Counted from the stretch's first letter, positions 17,533 through 26,791 are shown. The stretch: DNA of 64,000 nucleotides from Aurantibacter sp034110465 (GCA_034110465.1 JAWUZD010000003.1:310001-374000); one strand, 5' to 3'. Translations and numbers: made by a program. Notes: generated from the letters alone by a model not told the origin.

Positions 17533-18618
17533 ATGACAAAACGTAAACTAAGAATAAACGGACATTCGCATTTATTACCATATCCAGAGGAAATTCCTCA
17601 GTTTATGAAAGATAAAGGGATTTTTTGGGTTGATAAAGACCGAAAATACATGCTTCAGAAAGATTGGAACAGACCAATTACGGATTCTAGTTTTTTCTTA
17701 GACGAGAAATTAGCTTGGATGGAGCGATTTAATATTGACCATGCTGTTGTTTTAAATCTATCTCAGTTATACGGAAATGGTTTGCGTGTTGAAGAAATGA
17801 AACAAGCTTTACGTTTTCAGAATGATTTTAACGCAAAAGTACAGCGAGAAAACCCAAGTAAATTTACCACTGGATTTGTGGTTCATCCTGGTTTTGTGCG
17901 TGGCGCTTGTTGGGAAATTGAGCGTTGTGTAGAGGAATTAGGAATGCAATTATTATGCTTACCAACCCATTATATGGATACTATTGGTACGTGGCGTTGT
18001 ATTTTTGATGAAGAAAACGAACCAATTTTTGAACTGGCAAACAAATACAATTTAGCGGTAGAAATTCACCCTTACGATGGTGAGAAATTTATAAAATTAG
18101 AAAACACGTCTTGGCGTTTTCACTTAATTTGGATGTTAGCACAATGTGCAGATGCATATCATTTTTTAACTTTAAATGGTTACGCAGATAAGTTTCCAAA
18201 TATGAGAACGTGTTTTGCGCATGGTGGACAATTAGCACAAATAAACTTAGGAAGACGTATTCAAGGTTTTGATGGTAGACCAGATTTATTTGAAGGAAAA
18301 AGTCACCCAAGAAAAGCAGTTGGACATAAAAACATCTTTTTTGACACTTTAGTACATGATACTGGAGGATTAGAATTATTGATTAAAAATCAAGGCTCTA
18401 AACAAGTCTTAATGGGATTAGATGATCCTTATCCTTTAGGTGAAATGGAAAGCGAAAAACAAGCGTCTTATCCTGGGAAAATTTTAGACTTAGCTATGGA
18501 GCGAAGTATAATTACAGAACCAGAACGCGATGCTATTTGGGATGATAATGTGGTGCAATGGCTTTGTGGAGATAATAAAGATGCTAAAGATAAATTGTAT
18601 AACCGTATTTTAGGGTAG
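17533..18618 (+). CDS. 2-Amino-3-carboxymuconate-6-semialdehyde decarboxylase (ACMSD)
   Basis: A zinc amidohydrolase-fold decarboxylase that removes CO2 from ACMS and steers the flow from quinolinate/NAD synthesis to catabolism. The N-terminal metal motif is H11-S-H13, followed by AVEIHPYDGE (third His), the CFAHGG segment and the metal Asp in MGLDDPYPLGE. Length (361 residues) is slightly above the usual 330-340. The spacing of 55 bases from the dioxygenase suggests cotranscription. It is the last recognised enzyme of the kynurenine cluster. Confidence 0.95.
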   Translation: MTKRKLRINGHSHLLPYPEEIPQFMKDKGIFWVDKDRKYMLQKDWNRPITDSSFFLDEKLAWMERFNIDHAVVLNLSQLYGNGLRVEEMKQALRFQNDFNAKVQRENPSKFTTGFVVHPGFVRGACWEIERCVEELGMQLLCLPTHYMDTIGTWRCIFDEENEPIFELANKYNLAVEIHPYDGEKFIKLENTSWRFHLIWMLAQCADAYHFLTLNGYADKFPNMRTCFAHGGQLAQINLGRRIQGFDGRPDLFEGKSHPRKAVGHKNIFFDTLVHDTGGLELLIKNQGSKQVLMGLDDPYPLGEMESEKQASYPGKILDLAMERSIITEPERDAIWDDNVVQWLCGDNKDAKDKLYNRILG

Positions 18619-18653
18619 AGTTGTTATATTCCATAGTTGTAAAATTTTTAAAA

Positions 18654-19481
18654 ATGAAAAATATATTTCTAATAAGTTTTGTAATTCTATTATCATATTC
18701 TTGTAATAATGATAAAATAAGTTACTTAGAAATTGAAAGAAGTGAAAAACTAAAAAACGGTGAATGGTTAAGTAAGCAAGATTCAACAAGTGGAATTGCC
18801 ACTGTAAAAAAAAGCATAGGTTTTTTTAAGCATATGCAACTAACCTCTGACAGTATTTATTATTATAAAATTATAGACTCAATAAAGATTGTAAATACAA
18901 GAAAAGACACATTGAATACTTTTCTCAAATGGACAAGTCCATACAATAACAAAGTCTTTTATTATGAGCTTATTGAATACGATAGTAATTACATAAAAAT
19001 TAAACATTTAAACAAACAAATTAAAACATATACATATTTAACTAAACGGGTAAGAAAAGAACGAGATTCAATTCTTAAAAATAGATTAAAAAATCATCCT
19101 TCTTTTAAAGATTCTATTTGTAAAGAAAAACAAGAAAGATGTTTTAGTCAAAATTTTCATAATTTTTTAAACAGCAACATTGACGACTCTTTTTTAAATA
19201 ATTCAACAAATTCAACTGAAAACTCATCTGTAGAATTCATTTTGAATAAAAATGGAGAAATCGATTCTATTAAAATTGATACTAAAAACATTTTATTAAA
19301 AACCGAATTATTTAGACTTCTTAAGTCACTGCCTTTATTAAGTAGTGGTACTTTTAAAAATTCTAAAGTGAACATTAAATATAGTTTCCCTTTTTATTAT
19401 TCTGCCAAGGAAAACAAACAAAGTAATTCAAAACATTATACAATTGGACCTATTTATCTTGAAAAGATATATTATGAATAA
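18654..19481 (+). CDS. Lipoprotein with a TonB-C-like C-terminal region
   Basis: A 275-residue protein with lipoprotein signal MKNIFLISFVILLSYSC (lipid site C17). The middle is charged and carries no recognised motif. The end (about residue 195 on) shows VEFILNKNGEIDSIKID, then LFRLLKSLPLLSSGTFKN and VNIKYSFPF. This is the strand-helix-strand pattern of the TonB C-terminal domain found in many Bacteroidota envelope proteins. There is no TonB membrane anchor or proline-rich spacer, so it is not a classical energy transducer. It follows ACMSD by 35 bases and may be read from the same transcript. Function unknown. Confidence 0.7.
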   Translation: MKNIFLISFVILLSYSCNNDKISYLEIERSEKLKNGEWLSKQDSTSGIATVKKSIGFFKHMQLTSDSIYYYKIIDSIKIVNTRKDTLNTFLKWTSPYNNKVFYYELIEYDSNYIKIKHLNKQIKTYTYLTKRVRKERDSILKNRLKNHPSFKDSICKEKQERCFSQNFHNFLNSNIDDSFLNNSTNSTENSSVEFILNKNGEIDSIKIDTKNILLKTELFRLLKSLPLLSSGTFKNSKVNIKYSFPFYYSAKENKQSNSKHYTIGPIYLEKIYYE

Positions 19482-19597
19482 AAAATACGTTTTACAACTA
19501 TGCCTTTAATTAATTAATGCCTTGAAAGCTTTACCTAAAATTTAGTATTTTATTTATAAATCTTAAATTATCACCTTCTTCTTAATAGAAACAAACA

Positions 19598-20239
19598 ATG
19601 TATTTCCTACCAGAAAAATTAGACGATTATGTGGTTGCACATTCTGAAAATGAACCAGAATTACTACAACAATTAACTCGCGAAACGTATCAGAAAATAT
19701 TACAACCTATTATGCTTTCTGGACCATACCAAGGTCGCGTGTTGAGTATGATTTCTAAATTAGTAAATCCTAAAACCATTTTAGAATTAGGAACATTTAC
19801 AGGTTACTCTACACTTTGTTTGGCTGAAGGTTTACAAAAAGATGGCGAAATCCATACCATAGATATTAACGAGGAATTAGAAGATTTTCAGCGTAAATAT
19901 TTTGACAAATCTGGTTATGGAGAACAAATTCATCAGCATATTGGAAATGCTATTGAGATTATTCCTGGAATAGATAAAACTTTTGATTTAGTTTTTATTG
20001 ATGCAGACAAACCTAACTACTCTAATTACTTTCATCTTATTATAGAAAAGCTTAATCCTGGTGGTATTATACTTTCGGACAATGTATTATGGCATGGAAA
20101 AGTTGTGGAGCCTTTAAAAAACAAAGACAACTTTACTAAAGCTGTTTTAGAGTACAACACTTTACTAAAAAATGATGAGAGAATTGAAACAGTTCTTTTA
20201 CCCATTAGAGATGGATTAACCATTAGTAGGAAGAAATAA
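19598..20239 (+). CDS. Class I O-methyltransferase (catechol/caffeoyl-CoA type)
   Basis: A 213-residue SAM-dependent O-methyltransferase of the COMT/CCoAMT family. SAM-binding motif I is ILELGTFTGYSTLCLA, HTIDINEE holds the acidic ribose contact, and the divalent metal site lies in VFIDADKPNY with further ligands in LSDNVLWHG. Family members methylate catechol-like or related hydroxyl groups; the substrate here is unknown. It lies after the kynurenine cluster but is separated by 116 bases from the preceding lipoprotein. A hairpin follows the gene. Confidence 0.9.
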   Translation: MYFLPEKLDDYVVAHSENEPELLQQLTRETYQKILQPIMLSGPYQGRVLSMISKLVNPKTILELGTFTGYSTLCLAEGLQKDGEIHTIDINEELEDFQRKYFDKSGYGEQIHQHIGNAIEIIPGIDKTFDLVFIDADKPNYSNYFHLIIEKLNPGGIILSDNVLWHGKVVEPLKNKDNFTKAVLEYNTLLKNDERIETVLLPIRDGLTISRKK

Positions 20240-20250
20240 CTATTAAGCAT

Positions 20251-20277
20251 AAAAAAAACCGCTTAAAAAAGCGGTTT
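20251..20277 (-). terminator. Terminator after tatA (minus strand)
   Basis: 7-bp stem (AAACCGC / GCGGTTT) with an 8-base loop. On the minus strand it is followed by eight T, fitting the end of the tatA gene. It may also slow plus-strand reading from the O-methyltransferase gene. Confidence 0.8.
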
Positions 20278-20296
20278 AAATTATTATTAGAAAGTA

Positions 20297-20584
20297 TTAC
20301 ATTTTTCGTCTTACCGAACCTGAAAACTCTTCTATATCGTCTTTTACTTTATTTATTTCGTTCTTTATATCTAATCCTAAATCAGTATCAATACCATTTT
20401 TTTCGCCACTTTTAGTTATTTCGTACTTAATATCGTTAGTGGCATTTTTAACTTGTTTAATACCTTTTCCTAATCCGCGAGCAATCTCAGGAATTTTATC
20501 GGCACCAAAAACCATAACTACAATAAGTAGGATTACGCCGATTTCGCCGCCACTAATAAATAATAAGGTTGTTAACTGTATCAC
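20297..20584 (-). CDS. tatA: Twin-arginine translocase subunit TatA/TatE
   Basis: TatA forms the pore part of the Tat system, which exports folded proteins across the cytoplasmic membrane. The 95-residue protein has one N-terminal membrane helix (GGEIGVILLIVVMVFGADK) and then the FGADKIPEIARGLGKGIK hinge and amphipathic helix typical of the family. A charged tail follows. Length is normal for TatA. It lies 38 bases after obg on the same strand and is probably cotranscribed. No tatC is in the window. Confidence 0.94.
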   Translation of the reverse strand: MIQLTTLLFISGGEIGVILLIVVMVFGADKIPEIARGLGKGIKQVKNATNDIKYEITKSGEKNGIDTDLGLDIKNEINKVKDDIEEFSGSVRRKM

Positions 20585-20622
20585 ACTACAAATATACTAA
20601 GTTGTTTTTATAAAGCTTATAA

Positions 20623-21621
20623 TTAGTCGTTTAACTTTTCCCAAAGCATATCCTTAAGTTCCATAAGCCCTTTTTGAGCTACGGAAGACATAAATAAATA
20701 AGGTACTGGCATTTCGTTATCCAATTCCTCTTTCATTTCTGCTTCTAATTCATCGTCTAACATATCACATTTAGAAATAGCAACAATACGTTCCTTATCT
20801 AACATTTCTGGGTTATAACGACGTAATTCATCTAACAAAATATCGTACTGCTTTTTAATATCTGGCGCATCTGCTGGAATTAAAAACAATAAAATAGAGT
20901 TACGTTCTATATGACGCAAGAAGTAATAACCCAATCCTTTTCCTTCAGCTGCACCTTCAATAATACCAGGAATATCTGCCATTACAAAAGATTGATAGTC
21001 GCGATGTTCTACAATTCCTAAATTTGGTTTAAGTGTTGTAAACTCGTAATCTGCAATTTTAGGTTTCGCTGAAGTTAACACAGATAATAACGTTGACTTT
21101 CCTGCATTTGGAAATCCAACTAAACCAACATCTGCTAATAACTTTAATTCTAAAGTAATATATTTTTCTTCTAACGGAATTCCAGGTTGTGCATAACGTG
21201 GCGTTTGGTTTGTAGAACTTCTAAAATGCCAGTTTCCTCGTCCACCTTTTCCACCTTCCGCAGCAATAAACTCCTCGCCTACTTCGTTAATTTCGTATAT
21301 AACCTGATTAGTTTCTGTATCTCTAATTACAGTTCCTAATGGTACATCTAGGTACATATCTTCTCCATCTGCACCGGTACTTCTACCGCTACTTCCGTGT
21401 CCTCCGTGACCAGCACGAACGTGACGCTTAAACTTTAATGGTAAAAGTGTCCAAAGATTAGAGTTTCCTCTTAATATAACGTGACCTCCACGACCGCCAT
21501 CTCCACCATCTGGACCACCTTTTGATATGTATTTTTCTCTATGCAAGTGCGTAGATCCTTTTCCTCCATTTCCAGAAGAAACATACATTTTTACGTAGTC
21601 TACAAAATTCCCTTCAGTCAT
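20623..21621 (-). CDS. obg: GTPase Obg/CgtA
   Basis: An essential GTPase acting in 50S ribosome assembly and stress control. The N-terminal glycine-rich Obg domain (about 1-158) is clear, with GGPDGGDGGRGG and RSTGADGEDM. The G domain has GFPNAGKSTLL (G1), a DIPGIIEGA switch (G3) and an SKCD G4 motif in place of the usual NKxD. The C-terminal OCT domain of some orthologues is absent, as is usual in Bacteroidota. At 332 residues it matches that shorter form. It follows the hpt-adk fusion by 59 bases on the same strand. Confidence 0.96.
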   Translation of the reverse strand: MTEGNFVDYVKMYVSSGNGGKGSTHLHREKYISKGGPDGGDGGRGGHVILRGNSNLWTLLPLKFKRHVRAGHGGHGSSGRSTGADGEDMYLDVPLGTVIRDTETNQVIYEINEVGEEFIAAEGGKGGRGNWHFRSSTNQTPRYAQPGIPLEEKYITLELKLLADVGLVGFPNAGKSTLLSVLTSAKPKIADYEFTTLKPNLGIVEHRDYQSFVMADIPGIIEGAAEGKGLGYYFLRHIERNSILLFLIPADAPDIKKQYDILLDELRRYNPEMLDKERIVAISKCDMLDDELEAEMKEELDNEMPVPYLFMSSVAQKGLMELKDMLWEKLND

Positions 21622-21680
21622 AATTAAGTTAAAAGTTAACTGTTATAAGTTTAAAGTCTCCACTTCTATTTTAGATAAAC

Positions 21681-22796
21681 TTATAGCTTATCAATTGTAG
21701 TGCTAATACGTTCCGTAATATCTGCAACACTACCAACGCCATTTACGCCGTAATATTTATTTTGTTCAGAATAAAAATCTTTTAAGATTGATGTTTCTGC
21801 ATAATACACTTTAATTCTATTACGAATTACATCTTCGTTAGCATCGTCTTTTCTTCCGCTTGTTTTTCCGCGATCCAATAAACGTTCCACTAAAACTTCA
21901 TCTTCAACTTCTAATGCAATCATAGCATTAATTTGAGAATCTTTTTTAGCCATTAATTTATCTAAAGCATCTGCTTGCGCACTAGTTCTTGGAAAGCCAT
22001 CAAAAATAAAACCTTTAGCATCGCTATTTTTTTCAACCTCAGCTTCAAGCATATCAATAGTTACTTCGTCTGGAACTAACTGACCTTTTTCAATAAAAGA
22101 TTTTGCTAATGTTCCAAGTGCTGTTTTATTCTTAATATTATATCTAAAAACATCTCCAGTGGAAATATGTACTAAGTTGTATTTTTCTTTTAAAAATTCG
22201 GCTTGCGTACCTTTACCTGCTCCTGGAGGACCAAATAAGACTAAATTTGTCATATGCTTTGTGTTTTTTATTTGATAGACTTCTGGTAAATCTCTTCCTA
22301 ATCCGTTATAGTCTAAACCATAACCTACAATAAACTCGTTAGAAATATTTATGCCAGAATAGTGAATTTTAAAATCTTTTTTATAAGCTTCTGGTTTAAA
22401 AAACAACGTTGCAATAATTAATTGCTTTACATTTTCGTTTTTAAAAATACGATGCACTTCATTTAACGTATTTCCAGAATCTATAATATCTTCAAGAATA
22501 ACTACGGTTCTGCCGCTTAAATCTTGTGTTAAACCAATTAAACGTTGTATATCTTCTGTAGATTTAACACCTTCATAAGATGCGAGTTTTATAAACGTTA
22601 CCTCACAAGGTTTTGGATATTTCTTTACAAAATCGCTAACAAACATAAACGAACCATTAAGGATTCCTATAAAAACAGGAATCTCATCGCCTAAATCTTC
22701 AGCCATATCTAAAGCCATTTTAGTCACCGCAGCATCTATTTGCTGAGCGGACTTAAAAGGTTTAAAATATAAATCGTGTAATTTAATCGTTTGCAT
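21681..22796 (-). CDS. Hypoxanthine phosphoribosyltransferase / adenylate kinase fusion
   Basis: One 371-residue frame holds two complete enzymes. Residues 1-177 form a purine phosphoribosyltransferase with the PRPP motif VVILEDIIDSGNTL (98-111) and GYGLDYNGLGRDLP near its end. Residues 182-371 form adenylate kinase with the P-loop GPPGAGKGTQ (189-198), STGDVFR, the GFPRT NMP-binding segment and a short LID region (RGKTSGRKDD). Only a few residues (IKNTKH) join them. Together they salvage hypoxanthine/guanine to nucleotides and balance AMP, ADP and ATP. M182 could be an internal adenylate kinase start, but no strong ribosome site precedes it. It shares a strand with obg and tatA. Confidence 0.94.
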   Translation of the reverse strand: MQTIKLHDLYFKPFKSAQQIDAAVTKMALDMAEDLGDEIPVFIGILNGSFMFVSDFVKKYPKPCEVTFIKLASYEGVKSTEDIQRLIGLTQDLSGRTVVILEDIIDSGNTLNEVHRIFKNENVKQLIIATLFFKPEAYKKDFKIHYSGINISNEFIVGYGLDYNGLGRDLPEVYQIKNTKHMTNLVLFGPPGAGKGTQAEFLKEKYNLVHISTGDVFRYNIKNKTALGTLAKSFIEKGQLVPDEVTIDMLEAEVEKNSDAKGFIFDGFPRTSAQADALDKLMAKKDSQINAMIALEVEDEVLVERLLDRGKTSGRKDDANEDVIRNRIKVYYAETSILKDFYSEQNKYYGVNGVGSVADITERISTTIDKL

Positions 22797-22888
22797 CGGT
22801 TTACTTTAAGGCCTCAAAGATAGTTAATTGCTGTTTGAAATTCTAAACTTATACGCTATATTTAATAGTCTAATTGCTAATAAATAGC

Positions 22889-22896
22889 TATTTTTG
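22889..22896 (+). promoter_or_regulatory. Candidate -7 promoter element for purK
   Basis: TATTTTTG fits TAnnTTTG and ends 17 bases before the purK ATG. A -33 TTTG at normal spacing is not seen. Confidence 0.35.
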
Positions 22897-22913
22897 TGGT
22901 TCAAATTTTAGAT

Positions 22914-24068
22914 ATGAATTATTTCTCTTCAGACTTTAAATTAGGAATTCTTGGTGGTGGACAATTAGGTAAAATGCTCCTTTACAACACAAGGAAATTT
23001 GATATAACCACTTATATTTTGGATCCAAGTGATGATGCACCAAGTAAACTAGCTTGTAATGTGTTTATTAAAGGCGATTTAATGAATTACGATGATGTTT
23101 ACAATTTTGGGAAACAAGTAGATGTTTTAACTATTGAAATTGAGAATGTAAACCTTGATGCTTTAGAGCAATTGGAAAAAGAAGGGAAAAAAGTTTACCC
23201 GAGCTCTAAAACACTTCGTAAAATTCAGAATAAAGCCACACAGAAATTGTTTTATGTAGATAACAACTTGCCAACTGCACCTTTTTCTCGTTTTGCATAT
23301 TTAAGTGAAATTGAAGAAGCCATTGAAAACGAAGCTTTAGAATTTCCATTTGTTTGGAAAAGCGCACAGTTTGGTTACGATGGAAATGGCGTAAAAATTG
23401 TTAGAAAAATTGAAGACTTAAAAGGTTTACCAAAAGGTGAATGTATTACAGAAGTCTTAGTGCCTTTTAAAAACGAGTTAGCCGTAATAGTTTCAAGAAA
23501 TCCATCGGGCGACGTAAAAACGTATCCTGTAGTAGAAATGGAATTTCATCCAGAAGCTAATCAAGTCGAATATGTTATTTGCCCGGCAAGAGTTTCTAAC
23601 GATATTCTTAAAAAAGCACAAGATGTATCCATTAGAACAAGTGAAGCCTATAATCATGTTGGTCTATTAGCTGTGGAATTATTTCTAACACAAGACGATG
23701 ATATTTTAATAAACGAAGTTGCGCCAAGACCTCATAATTCTGGACACCAAACTATCGAAGCAAGTTATACTTGTCAATTTGAACAGCATATTCGTGCTAT
23801 TTTAGATTTACCGCTAGGAAACACAGAAAATAAAGTGGCTGGTGTTATGGTGAATTTAGTTGGTAAAGAAGGACATACTGGAAACGTAGTTTATAAAAAC
23901 ATAGAAAGCATTATGGCCTTAGATGGAGTGACACCTCATATTTATGGAAAAAAACAAACACGTCCTTTTAGAAAAATGGGACACGTTACCATAGTAAATG
24001 CCGATATTAATAAAGCTAGAAAAATAGCACAAGAAGTAAAACAAAGCATAGAGGTTATTGCTGAATAA
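22914..24068 (+). CDS. purK: 5-(Carboxyamino)imidazole ribonucleotide synthase
   Basis: PurK uses ATP and bicarbonate to carboxylate AIR to N5-CAIR in purine synthesis. The ATP-grasp fold starts with the family hallmark LGILGGGQLGKML. It continues with FVWKSAQFGYDGNGV for ATP binding and INEVAPRPHNSGHQT near the metal site. The ATG at 22914 gives 384 residues, the usual length. The partner gene purE begins 19 bases downstream, so the two form an operon. Confidence 0.96.
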   Translation: MNYFSSDFKLGILGGGQLGKMLLYNTRKFDITTYILDPSDDAPSKLACNVFIKGDLMNYDDVYNFGKQVDVLTIEIENVNLDALEQLEKEGKKVYPSSKTLRKIQNKATQKLFYVDNNLPTAPFSRFAYLSEIEEAIENEALEFPFVWKSAQFGYDGNGVKIVRKIEDLKGLPKGECITEVLVPFKNELAVIVSRNPSGDVKTYPVVEMEFHPEANQVEYVICPARVSNDILKKAQDVSIRTSEAYNHVGLLAVELFLTQDDDILINEVAPRPHNSGHQTIEASYTCQFEQHIRAILDLPLGNTENKVAGVMVNLVGKEGHTGNVVYKNIESIMALDGVTPHIYGKKQTRPFRKMGHVTIVNADINKARKIAQEVKQSIEVIAE

Positions 24069-24087
24069 TTTCTAAAAAACAATATTT

Positions 24088-24573
24088 ATGAGTAAAGTAG
24101 CCATAGTAATGGGAAGTAATAGCGATATGCCAGTTATGCAAGACGCTATAGATATTTTAAACGGATTTGATATAGAAATAGAAGTAGATATTGTTTCTGC
24201 TCACAGAACTCCAGAAAAGTTGTTTGATTTTAGTATGAATGCTCACAAACGTGGTGTTTCTGTAATAATTGCTGGTGCTGGTGGCGCTGCACATTTACCT
24301 GGAATGGTAGCATCTATGTCTCCTTTACCAATTATTGGAGTTCCTGTAAAAAGCAGTAACTCTATAGATGGTTGGGATTCTATTTTATCTATTTTACAAA
24401 TGCCTGGTGGCGTTCCTGTTGCAACTGTTGCTTTAAATGGTGCAAAAAATGCAGGTATTTTAGCAGCTCAAATTATTGGAACTGCTGATAAATGTGTGCT
24501 AGATAAAATGTTAGCCTATAAAGAAGGTCTTAAAATTAAGGTTGAAGAAGCTGCAAAAAGTATTAAACAATAA
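24088..24573 (+). CDS. purE: 5-(Carboxyamino)imidazole ribonucleotide mutase
   Basis: PurE moves the carboxyl group of N5-CAIR to give CAIR. The class I PurE features are VMGSNSDMPVM at the N terminus, the SAHRTPEK loop with the catalytic histidine, and AGAGGAAHLPGM. At 161 residues it is a normal single-domain octameric enzyme. It directly follows purK, whose product it uses. A weak hairpin lies just past the stop. Confidence 0.97.
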   Translation: MSKVAIVMGSNSDMPVMQDAIDILNGFDIEIEVDIVSAHRTPEKLFDFSMNAHKRGVSVIIAGAGGAAHLPGMVASMSPLPIIGVPVKSSNSIDGWDSILSILQMPGGVPVATVALNGAKNAGILAAQIIGTADKCVLDKMLAYKEGLKIKVEEAAKSIKQ

Positions 24574-24597
24574 AAAAAGCCCATTTCTGAGCTTTTT
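24573..24597 (+). terminator. Weak terminator after purE
   Basis: AAAAAGC and GCTTTTT pair across a 10-base loop. The stem is short and has few GC pairs, so strength is doubtful. Confidence 0.45.
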
Positions 24598-24747
24598 CCA
24601 TACTACCAATTAAAAATGAAAACCAACCAAATTCATTTTAATAATCAAATCTCTATTAATCAGTTTAGAAACAAAGGTTTTAATTTTCAATAGAAGTCTA
24701 TTTTAGATGAACTGTAATATTAATCGACTAAAAACACATTTATATTT

Positions 24748-26781
24748 ATGAGCATTTTAACATCATCATTTAATACACCATATAATTCAGCACCTTTTAA
24801 TTCTATAAAGAACGAAGATTACAAACCTGCAATTATTACACTTATTGAAGAAGCTCGTAAAGAAATAGACGCTATTACTTCTAATTCTGATGCACCAACT
24901 TTTGAAAACACGATTGAAGCTTTAGAGTTTTCAGGTCAGCAATTAGATCGTGTTACCAGTGTGTTTTTTAATTTAAATTCTGCCGAAACTAACGAAGATA
25001 TTCAAAAAATAGCGCAAGAAATTTCGCCATTATTAACAGAATTTGGAAACGACATTACACTAAACGAAACCTTATTTAAACGTGTAAAATCGGTTTATGA
25101 TGTTAAAGAAAGCCTAGGATTAAATACAGAACAAACCACTTTATTAGACAAAAAATATAAGGGTTTCTCTAGAAATGGAGCAAATTTAAATGAAGCCGAC
25201 AAATCTAAACTTAGAGAAATAGATAAAGAATTAGCAGCTTTAAAACTGAAGTTTGGAGAAAATCTTTTAGCCGAAACTAATAAATTTCAACATATAATTA
25301 CAAACGAAGCAGAACTTAACGGTTTACCTGAAGGCACTAAAGAAGCGGCGAAACAATTAGCAGAAAGCAAAAATTTAGAAGGTTGGCTATTCACTTTAGA
25401 TTACCCAAGCTACATTCCGGTTATGACGTATAGTGCCAACCGAGAATTACGTAAAACAATGGGTTTAGCTGCTGGAAGTAAATCTTTTAAAGGCGACGAT
25501 TTAGACAATCAAGACCATATTTTAAAGATTGCCAATTTACGTCAACAACGCGCTAACTTATTAGGATATAATACACACGCTAATTTTGTTTTAGAAGAAC
25601 GAATGGCTAAAAACCCTGAAACGGTTAAAACGTTTTTAAACGAATTATTAGACAAAGCAAAACCTGCTGCAACTAAAGAATTTGAAGAATTAAAAGCTTT
25701 TGCTAAAGATTTAGACGGTTTAGAAGATTTCCAAAAATGGGATTCTGGTTATTATTCAGAAAAATTAAAACAAAAATTATTTAGTTTAGACGACGAAAAA
25801 CTTAAGCCCTACTTTAAATTAGAAAACGTAATTGATGGTGTTTTTACAATAGCAAACAAACTTTTCGATTTAGAATTTAACGAGATTGATGTGGTAGACA
25901 AATATCACGAAGATGTTTTAACCTACGAAGTAACTAATACAAAAGGTGACTTTATAGCCTTATTTTATGCTGACTTCTTCCCTAGAGCTGGAAAAAGAAA
26001 TGGCGCTTGGATGACAAGTTATAAACCTCAATTTGTAAAAGATAACGAAGAAGAAAGGCCACACGTTTCTATTGTTTGCAACTTTACAAAACCAACAAAA
26101 ACAAAACCATCGTTATTAACGTTTAATGAAGTGACTACATTGTTTCACGAGTTTGGTCACGCGTTACACGGAATGTTAGCAGAAACAACATATCCAAGTT
26201 TATCTGGAACAAGTGTATTTTGGGACTTTGTAGAGTTACCAAGTCAGATTTTAGAAAACTGGTGTTTCGAAAAAGAGGCTTTAGAGTTATTTGCTAAACA
26301 TTACGAAACTAGCGAAACGATTCCAATGGTATTAGTTCAAAAGATAAAAGAAAGCGCTACGTTTCACGAAGGTATGCAAACCTTGCGTCAAATTAGTTTT
26401 GGTCTTTTAGATATGTCTTGGCACGGATCAGATAATACTGCAAGTATTAAAAGCGTAAAAGAGTTTGAATCTAAAGCTTTTACAGATACTAATCTTTACC
26501 CAGAAGTTACAGAAAATTGTATGAGTACCGCATTTGCGCATATTTTTCAAGGCGGATATAGTTCTGGTTATTACAGCTACAAATGGGCAGAAGTTTTAGA
26601 TGCTGATGCATTTGAATACTTTAAAGAAGAAGGCATTTTTAGTAAAGACGTTGCCACAAAGTTTAAAGACAACGTATTAAGCCAAGGCGGAACAGAAAAC
26701 CCAATGACACTTTACAAACGTTTTAGAGGTCAAGAACCTAAACCAGAAGCATTGTTACGTAGAGCTGGGTTGATTAAATAA
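24748..26781 (+). CDS. M3-family metallopeptidase (oligopeptidase/dipeptidyl carboxypeptidase type)
   Basis: A 677-residue zinc peptidase of the thimet oligopeptidase family, which degrades short peptides. The zinc site is TLFHEFGHALHG (HExxH), and the third ligand is expected in FWDFVELPSQILENW. No signal peptide is seen: the N terminus is MSILTSSFNTPYNS, so the protein is probably cytoplasmic. The long helical N-terminal part and the FWDFVELPSQ segment fit the Dcp/PrlC subgroup. Whether it acts as a dipeptidyl carboxypeptidase or an endo-oligopeptidase cannot be told from sequence. It is monocistronic, with a terminator behind it. Confidence 0.93.
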   Translation: MSILTSSFNTPYNSAPFNSIKNEDYKPAIITLIEEARKEIDAITSNSDAPTFENTIEALEFSGQQLDRVTSVFFNLNSAETNEDIQKIAQEISPLLTEFGNDITLNETLFKRVKSVYDVKESLGLNTEQTTLLDKKYKGFSRNGANLNEADKSKLREIDKELAALKLKFGENLLAETNKFQHIITNEAELNGLPEGTKEAAKQLAESKNLEGWLFTLDYPSYIPVMTYSANRELRKTMGLAAGSKSFKGDDLDNQDHILKIANLRQQRANLLGYNTHANFVLEERMAKNPETVKTFLNELLDKAKPAATKEFEELKAFAKDLDGLEDFQKWDSGYYSEKLKQKLFSLDDEKLKPYFKLENVIDGVFTIANKLFDLEFNEIDVVDKYHEDVLTYEVTNTKGDFIALFYADFFPRAGKRNGAWMTSYKPQFVKDNEEERPHVSIVCNFTKPTKTKPSLLTFNEVTTLFHEFGHALHGMLAETTYPSLSGTSVFWDFVELPSQILENWCFEKEALELFAKHYETSETIPMVLVQKIKESATFHEGMQTLRQISFGLLDMSWHGSDNTASIKSVKEFESKAFTDTNLYPEVTENCMSTAFAHIFQGGYSSGYYSYKWAEVLDADAFEYFKEEGIFSKDVATKFKDNVLSQGGTENPMTLYKRFRGQEPKPEALLRRAGLIK

Positions 26782-26791
26782 AATAAGTATT

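Noticed and set aside
22251..22253. Independent adenylate kinase gene starting at M182 of the fusion
   Set aside because: The frame is continuous with the phosphoribosyltransferase without a stop, and no strong ribosome site precedes M182. An internal start cannot be excluded but is not called as a gene.
24616..24693. 25-codon frame between purE and the M3 peptidase
   Set aside because: It is too short, without motif or visible ribosome site, and its residues look like random AT-rich DNA.
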